Assembly (NCBI GenBank): GCA_964443145.1 | Contig: CAYUBS010000129.1 | Coordinates: forward strand, 1 to 8,278 | Direction: 5' to 3' | DNA from: JAHEFT01 sp964443145 | Lineage (GTDB): Bacteria > Pseudomonadota > Gammaproteobacteria > Xanthomonadales > SZUA-36 | DNA: 8,278 nt | Part shown: piece by piece, positions 1 through 7,450 of the stretch | Layout of the letters: the number at the start of each line of letters is the position of its first letter | Position numbering within the stretch: the stretch's first letter is position 1 | The notes under the pieces: model-generated | What the model saw: only the letters and a program-made list of their open reading frames with translations | What the model was told of the DNA's origin: nothing | The model's database searches: none | Made by a program: the position numbers and the translations under genes

Positions 1-3000
1 CATATATTCAATCACTTTCCGGCCATATCCATCCTGATTGTAATTCAATTTGTATGATCTTAAATACGTGAGTATTTTATCCTGCTTATAAGCTTTTGAA
101 AGTGAGTCAACGCGGCGTAACAAGTGTCGGCGGGCAAATGCAGCGCCCCCGACATAAGACCATGGCAGGTCACTTCGTCCCTCTTCATAATGAAACTGGA
201 CTTCGGCATAGGGTGCCGTCCCCGCCCGGAAATTTCCGGTATAGAGCACCTTGTCCAGAAAGTGTTCGACCGGGCCAGAGAGCGCTTTCCGATAAACAAA
301 CTTCATGTAATTAGTACTGCTGTCTTCGAGCTGATTGCGCGCCCATGACACGATCGTTTGCTCATCATCCATCGCACCCGCTTCCAGCCGGGAGTCGCTG
401 CTATTGCCGTACTCACTAATCGAACCGTCTCCGTGCCACACCTTGAAATACGCAGGCCCCTGCCCGGCTACCCCAAATGAGATGATCTTCAGGAAAGCGT
501 CGATCTCGGTCCGGTACTCTGTGCCATTTCTTCCATATTCACCGGTAACTGCAATCAATAGCTGTCCATCAAGGCAGAACTGATCCGAATAGCTAAAGGA
601 GATTGCCTCGCCTCCGGCAAGGTTGCCCTGCTCCCTGTTGGCAGCGCAGCGGGTGATGGTGGACAAACCGCCCAGACTCCAGCCCACTCCAGCAATGTCG
701 TTGGGTGACTGGCTGTTGTAGTCCAGGCTCAAAACAGGTGCCAGGCCACCTGACCCAGGAGCAACAAGGATTGGAATGCTGAAGTTGGCCGCGCCCCGCG
801 CATCTATCGAAAGGCCTCCTGCTGTGGAACCCACGCCAACAGACACAGGATCAAATACAAACCCCGGGTTTGGCCCGGGAGCAGGCGGGCTATCCGGGTT
901 TGCAGGCTCTTGCTCCTGGCTTTCCTGGTTGGCCCTGAATCCAATATCGGCCTGGCCATACATCCTCGTCAGCACAAGATTTACTGGAATGGCACCCCGA
1001 TCTCCCGCGGTCGAAACATAGGTACTCCCCAGCAAGGTAATGTCGGCGTAGGTTTCCGGCAGCGCGACCTTTGAATAGAGAGAACCACCCGATCCTTCCA
1101 GGTAAACGGCAACGGTATATTCTTCGCCGGCGGTAAGTGCAACCGGCGAGACCGAGACATAATTCCATTCGTTATTACCACTCACGAGAGCCCGAGCCAG
1201 CAACTTGCCAGTGCCACGTGCAAATAGCTTTACCCTTTTCGACCCTTCGAATAAGCCACCCAGTTCGTGCACAAAGCCGTTCACCTCGGGCCGGAAATGG
1301 TAGCCCATGGCGTAGTGGAGTGACCTTCCGGTAACCAGCTTTCCGGATCCTGCGGCATTTTCACCCCAGGGGTGGCGCAGTTCCCCACCCACCGGCCCCG
1401 GATCGGGCACAACCCAGGTGATTTGATCACTCCAGGCACTGCATTGCTCGCCCGCCAGGCTAACCAGGCATGCTCTAACCCGATAGAGATATTGCCCATA
1501 TGGCCCTGAGGCGTAATTGAAGTCCTTGAGCATCCCCATTTCGGACTCAACACGGTAAACAGCAGAACCTCCGCTTGGTTTCTCCTCCTCCAGTTCGAAC
1601 CAATCCACACCACCGGGAGCCTCAAAGCTCCATTGAACCCGGAAAAGCCCTTGTGATTGATCAAGCCAGTTAGCTTTAAGACTGTGCGGACCCGAAAACA
1701 CGGCCTCCTCCACATCCAGCACTGCTGATTGCGCGATAAGCGTCGAACCAGCCGACGACCCCATACGCAGCTCAAAGACATGAGCTCCCGGTTGATCAAG
1801 TACCGCTTCCTGATCCAGCATGGCCGGGGCCAGGGAGCTCGCCAAAAATCGCCGTTCACCGGTTGACTGGTTAAAGTCAAAAACACTGGCCAAAGAGTAG
1901 TTTCCGTCAGTGAACCAGCTAAGCAGAACCCGGCATTCTGGTGATATATCACTAAGAGAACAGCCCGAAACCGGCTCTGTGACGTAAATTCGGTGAAAAC
2001 TGGCCACTTTATGCAAGTTGGCTGGAGTCGTTGCAATTCCCAGGTTTACCGGGCCGGAAGGCAGGTCAAAATCTATCCAAAACCTCCCCTTTTCAAATCC
2101 ATCAAAAATGCGTGCTCCATTCCGGTTACCCGGGCTCGCTGGCTGCGAGGAATCACAGCCGGAATTTTCGAATATCAAAGCACCTGTCGAGTCCGGGGCA
2201 TACCCCTCTGCCACTCGATAAAAACACAGATCGGTTGATGTGTTTGAAGGAACCCAGTCGTTGGCAGCCTGGATCCAGGCTGGATCACCCATGGAATCGC
2301 TATACAAAACCTCGAGCGCTTCACTGAATGTGCCAATATTATCCACAACGGTATAGCGTGCATCCCCTTCCCGCTCCCAAATCCCCGAGTAGTGAGAGAA
2401 ATTGGTTACAGCACCTTCCTTAGAGCCCACCAGGTTTGTAATTGGATCGGTACCCGATAGTCGCTGAAGCTTGAAATCCACACTCCAGCTAACAACAGCA
2501 CTATCGTTGGAACCCCCAAAAGAAACGCTCGCCGAGCCAACATGAACCTCCTGGCCGTTACGCGTGATGTAAACGCCGCCGGAATAGCCTTCCGGGCCTG
2601 TCTGCACCAGCTTCAGCCGTGCAGCAAACGGCCTGTAATTCTCATAGATCCATTGAGATGGCCAGCCACCTAATCGACGGCTCTTGGCTTCATAGGTGTA
2701 CCAGATGCCAAGCAAGTCGTATTCATTTCCATGCAGCGTGTGTGCCTCTGGAAGAGCAAGGCGGTTTGACCAGTAAAAGCTCCAGCCGTGGCCGTCCCTG
2801 GCGGGGTTGTACCACAACCCCGGCCGCAACTCGTCCGGACCGCCAACCAGGTTGACTTCCGCACTACCCGAAGCTCCGGGCTGCCTAAGGGTGCCAGTGC
2901 CAGTATCCTGCTCTATCTCTTGCAGGACCCGCAATGACAGCCCGCTGGATTTTGGACCACAAACCGGAGCATGTCCCGGGACGTTTGAGCACGCCTGAAC

Positions 3001-3321
3001 CCGAAACAGATAGTTTCCGGGCTTCACCCGATACACGGTTACAACCTGCCCTTCAACAAAACTGGCATGTTCCCGCCCCTCCCTTTCTTCAGTCAGCCGA
3101 AACAACATGCTGTCAGGCTCCTCTGCCGCCACCCACTCAAGGTGGGCAAAGCCATCTCTCGAGGTAATTTGCTGCTCTGAAACCCAAGCTGGAGGCACCA
3201 GTCTGTTGAACCCTGAAGCCATGGCTTGCGGGTGAAGAAATATCAACCCAGCTATGAATACCAGCAGAATTTTAGTGGCCAGTTGAATCGAATGAACTGC
3301 AATACCCCGTGAGACGAACAT
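1..3321 (-). CDS. Exported fibronectin-III/SpvB-domain giant protein (RHS/Tc-toxin-like), N-terminal part
   Basis: An open frame of 1107 codons starts at the ATG at 3321 and has no stop before the window edge, so the C-terminus is missing. The start is supported by AGGGGGGAG ending 2 nt upstream and by a signal peptide (residues 1-35, hydrophobic LLVFIAGLIFL, likely cleavage after AMA). Modules in order: fibronectin-III-like (about 44-133, ending in the YLFRVQAC...C pattern); a domain opening with GLWYNPARDGHGW (168-180) and running to about 320; an unrecognised beta-rich stretch (about 320-540); a second fibronectin-III-like module (about 543-638, YLYRVRAC...CSAWS); a DUF4082-like domain (about 640-797); a Pro/Glu-rich linker (798-820); then an SpvB/TcaC N-terminal domain from about 821, shown by ARGAANFSIPI, LSLDYNSQS and GVGWSLGGLSTITRC. 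Family knowledge: this domain precedes FG-GAP, Tc-B or RHS shells that encapsulate a C-terminal effector. That this one carries a toxin is inference. The protein should be exported or surface-located. The domain order is seen in the sequence, but the exact family and function are not proven. Confidence 0.9.
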   Translation of the reverse strand, partial: MFVSRGIAVHSIQLATKILLVFIAGLIFLHPQAMASGFNRLVPPAWVSEQQITSRDGFAHLEWVAAEEPDSMLFRLTEEREGREHASFVEGQVVTVYRVKPGNYLFRVQACSNVPGHAPVCGPKSSGLSLRVLQEIEQDTGTGTLRQPGASGSAEVNLVGGPDELRPGLWYNPARDGHGWSFYWSNRLALPEAHTLHGNEYDLLGIWYTYEAKSRRLGGWPSQWIYENYRPFAARLKLVQTGPEGYSGGVYITRNGQEVHVGSASVSFGGSNDSAVVSWSVDFKLQRLSGTDPITNLVGSKEGAVTNFSHYSGIWEREGDARYTVVDNIGTFSEALEVLYSDSMGDPAWIQAANDWVPSNTSTDLCFYRVAEGYAPDSTGALIFENSGCDSSQPASPGNRNGARIFDGFEKGRFWIDFDLPSGPVNLGIATTPANLHKVASFHRIYVTEPVSGCSLSDISPECRVLLSWFTDGNYSLASVFDFNQSTGERRFLASSLAPAMLDQEAVLDQPGAHVFELRMGSSAGSTLIAQSAVLDVEEAVFSGPHSLKANWLDQSQGLFRVQWSFEAPGGVDWFELEEEKPSGGSAVYRVESEMGMLKDFNYASGPYGQYLYRVRACLVSLAGEQCSAWSDQITWVVPDPGPVGGELRHPWGENAAGSGKLVTGRSLHYAMGYHFRPEVNGFVHELGGLFEGSKRVKLFARGTGKLLARALVSGNNEWNYVSVSPVALTAGEEYTVAVYLEGSGGSLYSKVALPETYADITLLGSTYVSTAGDRGAIPVNLVLTRMYGQADIGFRANQESQEQEPANPDSPPAPGPNPGFVFDPVSVGVGSTAGGLSIDARGAANFSIPILVAPGSGGLAPVLSLDYNSQSPNDIAGVGWSLGGLSTITRCAANREQGNLAGGEAISFSYSDQFCLDGQLLIAVTGEYGRNGTEYRTEIDAFLKIISFGVAGQGPAYFKVWHGDGSISEYGNSSDSRLEAGAMDDEQTIVSWARNQLEDSSTNYMKFVYRKALSGPVEHFLDKVLYTGNFRAGTAPYAEVQFHYEEGRSDLPWSYVGGAAFARRHLLRRVDSLSKAYKQDKILTYLRSYKLNYNQDGYGRKVIEYM

Positions 3322-3533
3322 AACTCCCCCCTGAGCCCGACCGGAAATGGCCGTACTCTTGCGCTTGTAAAAAAGCGGTGACTTGCTGATGAATGCGTTG
3401 AACACTGCCGGCAGGCCGGCTCTATGGCATTCCCCTTTGCGAGATCAATCTAAACGCAGGCCGTTGAGGCCGGGCAATGGCAAAACGGATAGATTTGCAG
3501 GGGAACTGCAAGGACTGTCAGAAGGTGGGGGAG

Positions 3534-3565
3534 TTGTCCTACACGATGAGCGCAGGGCGTATAAT
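3534..3565 (+). promoter_or_regulatory. Probable sigma-70 promoter of the small exported protein gene
   Basis: A perfect -10 hexamer TATAAT lies at 3560-3565, about 30 bp ahead of the ATG at 3595. The best -35 candidate is TTGTCC at 3534-3539, but the 20-bp spacer is longer than the usual 17, so the promoter may be weak or activator-dependent. A ribosome binding site (AAGAGGAG, 3579-3586) follows with 8 nt to the start codon. The upstream 270 bp is shared with the divergent giant gene and holds three AGGCCG copies (3413, 3458, 3467), whose meaning is unknown. Confidence 0.5.
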
Positions 3566-3594
3566 TCAAGACTCTGAGAAGAGGAGCCACCCCA

Positions 3595-4035
3595 ATGAAC
3601 CGTATTGCCAGCATCATCCCTCTTTGCCTGCTCGCCGGTGCGGCCTATGCAACCTTCGAGATCCAGGACCCGGCCAACCAGATAATCGATGAGCTGCAAA
3701 AGGAGCAAGAGGAAAAAGCGGATCAACAAAGTGATACCGCAGGAAATTCGGCTACACAAGTCAGCCACCAGGCGGGCAACACGCCATGCAGTGATTTCGT
3801 TTCATACCAAAAACAGGGCGGCCAGAACTACCGCGAAAGTCTGGATTGGATGGTGGGCTTTATCGAGGGCGCCAGATACCAGCAGGCTGGCCCTCAAGGC
3901 ACCTCAGGAAGTAGCGTCAATCTGGATGCGGGCGCTGTTTCAGCGTGGACCGTCAGATATTGCCAGGAGAACCTCCAAAATAAGCTGGTTGAGGCTGCCG
4001 CAGTATTTATCGATGAATTTAGTGTATCTAATTGA
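3595..4035 (+). CDS. Small exported protein with two cysteines, HdeA/Rap1a-like topology
   Basis: This 146-residue protein has a clear Sec signal peptide (IIPLCLLAGAAYA, cleavage after residue 19), so the mature form of about 127 residues should be periplasmic or released. There is no lipobox. An acidic, glutamine-rich helical linker (about 25-60) leads into a compact domain of about 75 residues containing CSDF (C65), a central W85-MVGFIEGA helix, and C123 in VRYCQEN, ending in a helix (KLVEAAAVFIDEF). The C-x-D-F opening, central helix and late Cys before a C-terminal amphipathic helix resemble HdeA-type acid chaperones and Rap1a/Tai-type immunity proteins, where the two cysteines form a disulfide. 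That resemblance is my pattern reading, not a domain hit. A good SD (GAGGAG) and a TATAAT box support the start. Its stop lies 10 bp from that of the convergent kinase gene. The gene is real with high confidence, but its function is unknown. Confidence 0.8.
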   Translation: MNRIASIIPLCLLAGAAYATFEIQDPANQIIDELQKEQEEKADQQSDTAGNSATQVSHQAGNTPCSDFVSYQKQGGQNYRESLDWMVGFIEGARYQQAGPQGTSGSSVNLDAGAVSAWTVRYCQENLQNKLVEAAAVFIDEFSVSN

Positions 4036-4045
4036 TTGTTAATAT

Positions 4046-5032
4046 TTAATTTACTAATATATCAGGTAATCCCTTCAACCCCTCCTGACTCTGCAAGTAC
4101 TCCAGCAGCGTCCAGGACGATACATCGCTCTCAAACCAATTCGGATGCCCGGGATCAATGCTTCGTCGCCATGCCGAGATAGCCAGTGATCCCACCAGCC
4201 TGCCGCAGATTAGCGGGAACAGGACAGATACCTCAGCATCACTCAATGGTCGGATATCCTGGTACGCATCCGTCACGATGGCTGCAGTTGCAAGCGGATC
4301 GGCCCTGTCCATCATGATATAGCTAAGGCAAATGGCCAGGTCGCAAACCGTCGGGTTGAAGCAACTGTCGCCAAAATCCATCAGGCCGGTTAACCGGCCA
4401 CCCTGAACCATGATATTTTCGCGATTCATATCGCCGTGGATGAACTGCCAGGGCAGCGGATCCAGCTGTGGTTTCGTCTTCTCCCAGACATCAAAACCCC
4501 AGCGCAACAAAGCCTGTTTTTCAGAACCCTCTATCAGTTCAATCTTATCCCTGTGCTGCGCAGTTTCGGCCAGGTTCCAGCGATGATTTCGATGAGCAGC
4601 AGGAATATCGAAGCCTTGCATGACCTGATTGTACTCAGCAAGAGAAACACCCAAATCTTTTAGCAATTCATCTGATATATCAGAGATATCTTCTAACAAT
4701 GATCCTTCTATAAATGTAAGCACTCTAAGTCTTTCCGGTCTATTTGTATGTATTTTTATTCCGGTTTCTATTCTCTTATGTATATTTCGGACTATTTGCG
4801 GCAATTGAAGCCCGAATCCAGCCGAAACTGCGTACTCCATGGCCTGAAATTCCATCTCAACCACTTCAGGAGGCATGTCCTGATCTACGATCTTTATTAC
4901 GTATGCTTCACCCTGCCCGGTCAACAAACGATAGTTCAGATTCTCCCCCGCCAGGCGCTTCAGCGCGCCCTGTAAACGGTAGTTGGCGGCAAGACATTCC
5001 AGAACGGTAGTTTCTACAGTATCAATGGTCAT
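4046..5032 (-). CDS. APH-fold phosphotransferase, hydroxylysine-kinase-like
   Basis: This 328-residue cytoplasmic kinase belongs to the aminoglycoside phosphotransferase (APH/choline kinase) superfamily and transfers phosphate from ATP to a small-molecule hydroxyl. Visible motifs: probable ATP-binding lysine K47 (AYVIKI), the Brenner catalytic loop HGDMNRENIM (H199, D201, N206) and the metal-binding MDFGD (D219). The sequences AAHR...RWNL, DFGDS, VCDLAI and RPLSDAEV are reminiscent of hydroxylysine kinases and of the kinase domain fused to some class III aminotransferases. No aminotransferase is present here, so the substrate is open (amino alcohol, hydroxy-amino acid or sugar). I chose the ATG at 5032 over an in-frame TTG at 5056: AAGGAAG sits about 8 nt before the ATG, and the TTG overlaps the predicted -10 box. 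Codons 81-121 are unusually AT-rich (about 31% GC) and full of ATA and AGA codons, unlike the rest of the gene. Confidence 0.88.
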   Translation of the reverse strand: MTIDTVETTVLECLAANYRLQGALKRLAGENLNYRLLTGQGEAYVIKIVDQDMPPEVVEMEFQAMEYAVSAGFGLQLPQIVRNIHKRIETGIKIHTNRPERLRVLTFIEGSLLEDISDISDELLKDLGVSLAEYNQVMQGFDIPAAHRNHRWNLAETAQHRDKIELIEGSEKQALLRWGFDVWEKTKPQLDPLPWQFIHGDMNRENIMVQGGRLTGLMDFGDSCFNPTVCDLAICLSYIMMDRADPLATAAIVTDAYQDIRPLSDAEVSVLFPLICGRLVGSLAISAWRRSIDPGHPNWFESDVSSWTLLEYLQSQEGLKGLPDILVN

Positions 5033-5055
5033 ACAGATCTTCCTTTGGGTGACCA

Positions 5056-5086
5056 ATTATCAGCTCTAATGACCCTCTGGAGTCAA
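5056..5086 (-). promoter_or_regulatory. Probable sigma-70 promoter of the APH-fold kinase gene
   Basis: On the minus strand, TTGACT (5086-5081, five of six to consensus) and GATAAT (5061-5056, five of six) are separated by 19 bp. Transcription would start near 5049, leaving a short leader with AAGGAAG before the ATG at 5032. This placement excludes the upstream TTG as a start codon. Confidence 0.45.
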
Positions 5087-5184
5087 AATTTGAGCTCACC
5101 AGATGGCCCAGAATCCACGATCCCGGTTACTGCCATATTGCCGGCAGGCTATCGAGTTACGTGCAATTGATAGCGGTTTGACGC

Positions 5185-5190
5185 TAAAAT
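5185..5190 (+). promoter_or_regulatory. Possible -10 element for the serine hydrolase gene
   Basis: TAAAAT lies 36 bp before the preferred ATG at 5226. No convincing -35 hexamer sits at 16-18 bp. If the box is used, transcription would begin only about 5 nt before the alternative ATG at 5202, which favours the downstream ATG. Confidence 0.2.
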
Positions 5191-5225
5191 AGCCCACAAC
5201 CATGGAATACAGGGCCCGACCAGGG

Positions 5226-6428
5226 ATGAAAAAAAGAACCCTGAAGGTTATCGGAATCATCTGCCTGTGCCTACAGGCCACCCAAGTTTTCTCCGCAACA
5301 AGTACACAACAAAAAGCTGAGCGGGACCTGGCTGAAGAGTTCTCTGTCTATTTCGACGAATTGATTACAGAAGCCGGCGTCACCGGTGCTGCGTTCGTCG
5401 TTGCCACGCCTGAAGGCATCATCAGAATCGGCACGGCCGGTTACACCGACACCAGCCGCAAACAAGCCATTAACGAAAACACCGTCTTCCGGGTCGCCTC
5501 GGTTTCCAAAACATTTGCCGCCGGTTTAACCGGAGTGCTGGTTGATGAAGGCGAGTTCAGCTGGGAAGACCCGGTGGTTTCCTACGTCCCGGACTTCCGG
5601 ATCAATGGCAACGCCGGCAAGGTCCGAATCCGCCATGTGCTGGGACAGAGCACCGGCCTGATCGCGCACGCCTATGACAACCTCATTGAAGACGGCCTGT
5701 CGATGGAACGGATCCAGGACCAATACGCCAAGCTCTCTTATATATGCTCACCCGGAAACTGCTACTCCTACCAAAACAGCATCTTCAGCCTGATCGAGCC
5801 GGTAATCGTGGCGACTACCAACCGCTCGTACAGCGAACTGATGAACGAGAAGATCTTCGAGCCGCTTGATATGCGCACTGCATCGCTGGGCTATGAATCC
5901 TTCATCAATAACCCCAACCGCGCGCAGCCTCATGTGAAAAGCCGCGGTCAGTGGAAGACCGTGAAGGTCAAACCCAACTATTACCGTGTCGCGCCTGCCG
6001 CCGGTGTTAACGCCAGCGCACTGGATATGGGCAAATGGCTGACAGCGCAAATGGGCGGCAACCCATCAGTGATTGACCCGGAAGTGGTGGAAACGCTCAC
6101 CCGACCACGCGTCAAAACCGTCCGCGACACACGGCGTAAGTACTGGCGGGACATGCTCTCGGCTGCTCACTACGGCCTGGGCTGGCGCGTTTACCAGCTG
6201 GGTGACCATGAAATCGCCTACCACAGCGGCTGGGTGTCCGGTTACCGGGCTGATATTGCCTGGTCGGAAGAACACGAAATTGGAATCGTTGTGTTGATGA
6301 ACGTGGAAGGCAACAGCATCAGCGAGTTGACTACCACTTTCTGGCAGATGGCCTTCGACCAGCTGCAGCCTGAATTAAAAGTGGCGGGCACTGAGCTCCA
6401 GGGCGCCGCCCTGGCCGGTTCACCCTGA
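5226..6428 (+). CDS. Periplasmic serine hydrolase, class C beta-lactamase/penicillin-binding-protein-like
   Basis: This 400-residue protein of the Beta-lactamase (PF00144) superfamily has a Sec signal peptide (MKKRTLKVIG, hydrophobic IICLCL, cleavage near VFS/AT at about residue 23). All three catalytic motifs are present: S92-V-S-K95 (nucleophile and general base in FRVASVSK), Y182-Q-N184, and H333-S-G (the KTG equivalent, in YHSGWVSGY). HVLGQSTGL (138-145) is the usual LLxHTSGL loop variant. Members include AmpC enzymes, DD-peptidases, D-aminopeptidases and EstB-type esterases; the sequence alone does not choose, and resistance should not be assumed. Two cysteines (C174, C179) lie just before the Tyr motif and could form a local disulfide in the periplasm. 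An in-frame ATG at 5202 adds 8 residues, but it has no SD and spoils the signal peptide, so MKK is preferred. The 3' end overlaps the convergent nucleotidyltransferase gene by 9 bp. Confidence 0.9.
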   Translation: MKKRTLKVIGIICLCLQATQVFSATSTQQKAERDLAEEFSVYFDELITEAGVTGAAFVVATPEGIIRIGTAGYTDTSRKQAINENTVFRVASVSKTFAAGLTGVLVDEGEFSWEDPVVSYVPDFRINGNAGKVRIRHVLGQSTGLIAHAYDNLIEDGLSMERIQDQYAKLSYICSPGNCYSYQNSIFSLIEPVIVATTNRSYSELMNEKIFEPLDMRTASLGYESFINNPNRAQPHVKSRGQWKTVKVKPNYYRVAPAAGVNASALDMGKWLTAQMGGNPSVIDPEVVETLTRPRVKTVRDTRRKYWRDMLSAAHYGLGWRVYQLGDHEIAYHSGWVSGYRADIAWSEEHEIGIVVLMNVEGNSISELTTTFWQMAFDQLQPELKVAGTELQGAALAGSP

Positions 6429-7397
6429 ACGCGGGTTCGGCTCTACCGGCGCCACTGCCGACCATTCCTCGAACCGTTGGCTGAGAACGCGGTAGTCCTC
6501 TTCATCATCAACATCAAGGCTCAGGCCGCCGTAAGGTGTGATAACGGTTCGTATGCCACCACCCAACACATCCCCACAACACCTTTCCGCATCGGCCGTT
6601 TTATTGAATTGCCTTAACCAGCGGTAAAGCCGGCCCTGATTTTTCGATACGACCAGCGTTAACTGCAGACGTAAGGTAAACCAGGCCGCCCGCCAGCCAC
6701 CGGACTGACCAAGGAACTTCCATACCAGGATGATCACATTCTTCAGCTTTTCCGCCTTGCGGTGGGCGAATCCGATCTCCAGGAACTGCTGGTTACCCAG
6801 GGTGCGCGGACGACCCACGTAGATGTTGGCCAGCCGTAACCGGCTTTCCCTGAAATTCACATAAGGCCGCCGAATACCGTCCTTGCCATCTTCGGCATAG
6901 AAGCTCTTCAGAGACGCTTCCTCGGCCACACCAGCAAGCATGGCGTACTCGACTTCCGACTTGCTGTCCTCATTGGCGCAACGGGCGACAAAATCTTCAA
7001 CTGCTGCTGCAGAAATGATGGGCAGATCACAGGAAATGAACAACAGGGGACGCAGCGGGTTATCGCTACCGTGTTCCTGGCGGTAATGCGCTTCGGAGGC
7101 ACAAGTGGCCGCCCAGGCGTTGGAGACCATGCCGCCGGACTGCTCAACAATGATGACCTCGTCCGGTAAACCACCCAGCACAGCGCTCAGGCGGTCATGG
7201 GGGCCTACTACAAAGACCTTACCTATGTTTGAAGCCCCCAGCAGTGCATTGACCACGCGCCGCACCAGCACCTCACCACCGACCTCAAGGAAAGCCTTGT
7301 TCTGGCCCTTGATCATCCGTTTGGGGTTGCTGTCTGTACCGGCCAGCACGATGGCGTCCAGCGGTGCCGGATAGGCGGGAATGGGCGCACTATTCAT
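6420..7397 (-). CDS. MobA-like NTP transferase (nucleotidyltransferase) with long C-terminal extension
   Basis: The first 200 or so of 325 residues show a GT-A/MobA-type nucleotidyltransferase fold. The N-terminal AIVLAGTDSNPKRM (15-28) corresponds to the LAGGxxxRMG nucleotide-binding loop, NKAFLEVGG (33-41) supplies the conserved lysine, and FISCDLPII (120-128) carries the metal-binding Asp. Such enzymes transfer a nucleotidyl group to a sugar phosphate, cofactor or polyol phosphate. The loop lacks the second Gly (LAGT) and the protein is about 130 residues longer than MobA, so molybdenum-cofactor guanylylation is unlikely. The extension holds a basic, Trp-rich helical stretch (about 213-265) and ends in GGLSLDVDDEEDY (290-302), a terminal acidic motif common in this fold. 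The ATG at 7397 is preferred; an in-frame TTG at 7448 would add 17 atypical residues and sit against the terminator. The SD is weak (AGGTGG, about 12 nt upstream). There is no operon partner, and the substrate is unknown. Confidence 0.82.
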   Translation of the reverse strand: MNSAPIPAYPAPLDAIVLAGTDSNPKRMIKGQNKAFLEVGGEVLVRRVVNALLGASNIGKVFVVGPHDRLSAVLGGLPDEVIIVEQSGGMVSNAWAATCASEAHYRQEHGSDNPLRPLLFISCDLPIISAAAVEDFVARCANEDSKSEVEYAMLAGVAEEASLKSFYAEDGKDGIRRPYVNFRESRLRLANIYVGRPRTLGNQQFLEIGFAHRKAEKLKNVIILVWKFLGQSGGWRAAWFTLRLQLTLVVSKNQGRLYRWLRQFNKTADAERCCGDVLGGGIRTVITPYGGLSLDVDDEEDYRVLSQRFEEWSAVAPVEPNPRSG

Positions 7398-7450
7398 ACT
7401 GCAAAAATGCCACCTATTGGCGCAGTATTCAATAGCAAATCGAGACAAAT

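Noticed and set aside
1281..2036. A 251-codon minus-strand open frame inside the giant gene
   Set aside because: It lies in a different frame from the 1107-codon frame, which has a signal peptide, SD and recognisable domains. Its translation is Arg/Trp-rich with no motif, so it is a shadow frame.
3407..3472. Tandem GCCGGC palindromes and three AGGCCG copies in the divergent intergenic region, considered as an operator
   Set aside because: The copies are short, unevenly spaced and GC-rich enough to arise by chance. No consistent dyad is formed, so I do not call a binding site.
3445..3768. A 107-codon minus-strand frame with a hydrophobic LLLLLQLIDYL stretch, resembling a membrane protein
   Set aside because: It is antisense to the promoter, SD and start of the small exported protein gene. 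The hydrophobic run is the reverse complement of the Glu/Lys/Gln-rich linker codons.
4036..4060. AT-rich convergent junction, considered as a bidirectional terminator
   Set aside because: Only weak AT pairing is possible and there is no GC-rich stem with a T run.
5202..5225. Upstream ATG at 5202 as the serine hydrolase start
   Set aside because: It has no SD, would lie about 5 nt from a start of transcription set by the TAAAAT box, and places MEYRARPG before an otherwise ideal MKK signal peptide.
7398..7448. TTG at 7448 as the start of the nucleotidyltransferase
   Set aside because: It abuts the terminator tail of the preceding gene, has no SD and adds 17 residues unlike the fold, whose first strand begins at residue 13 of the ATG version.
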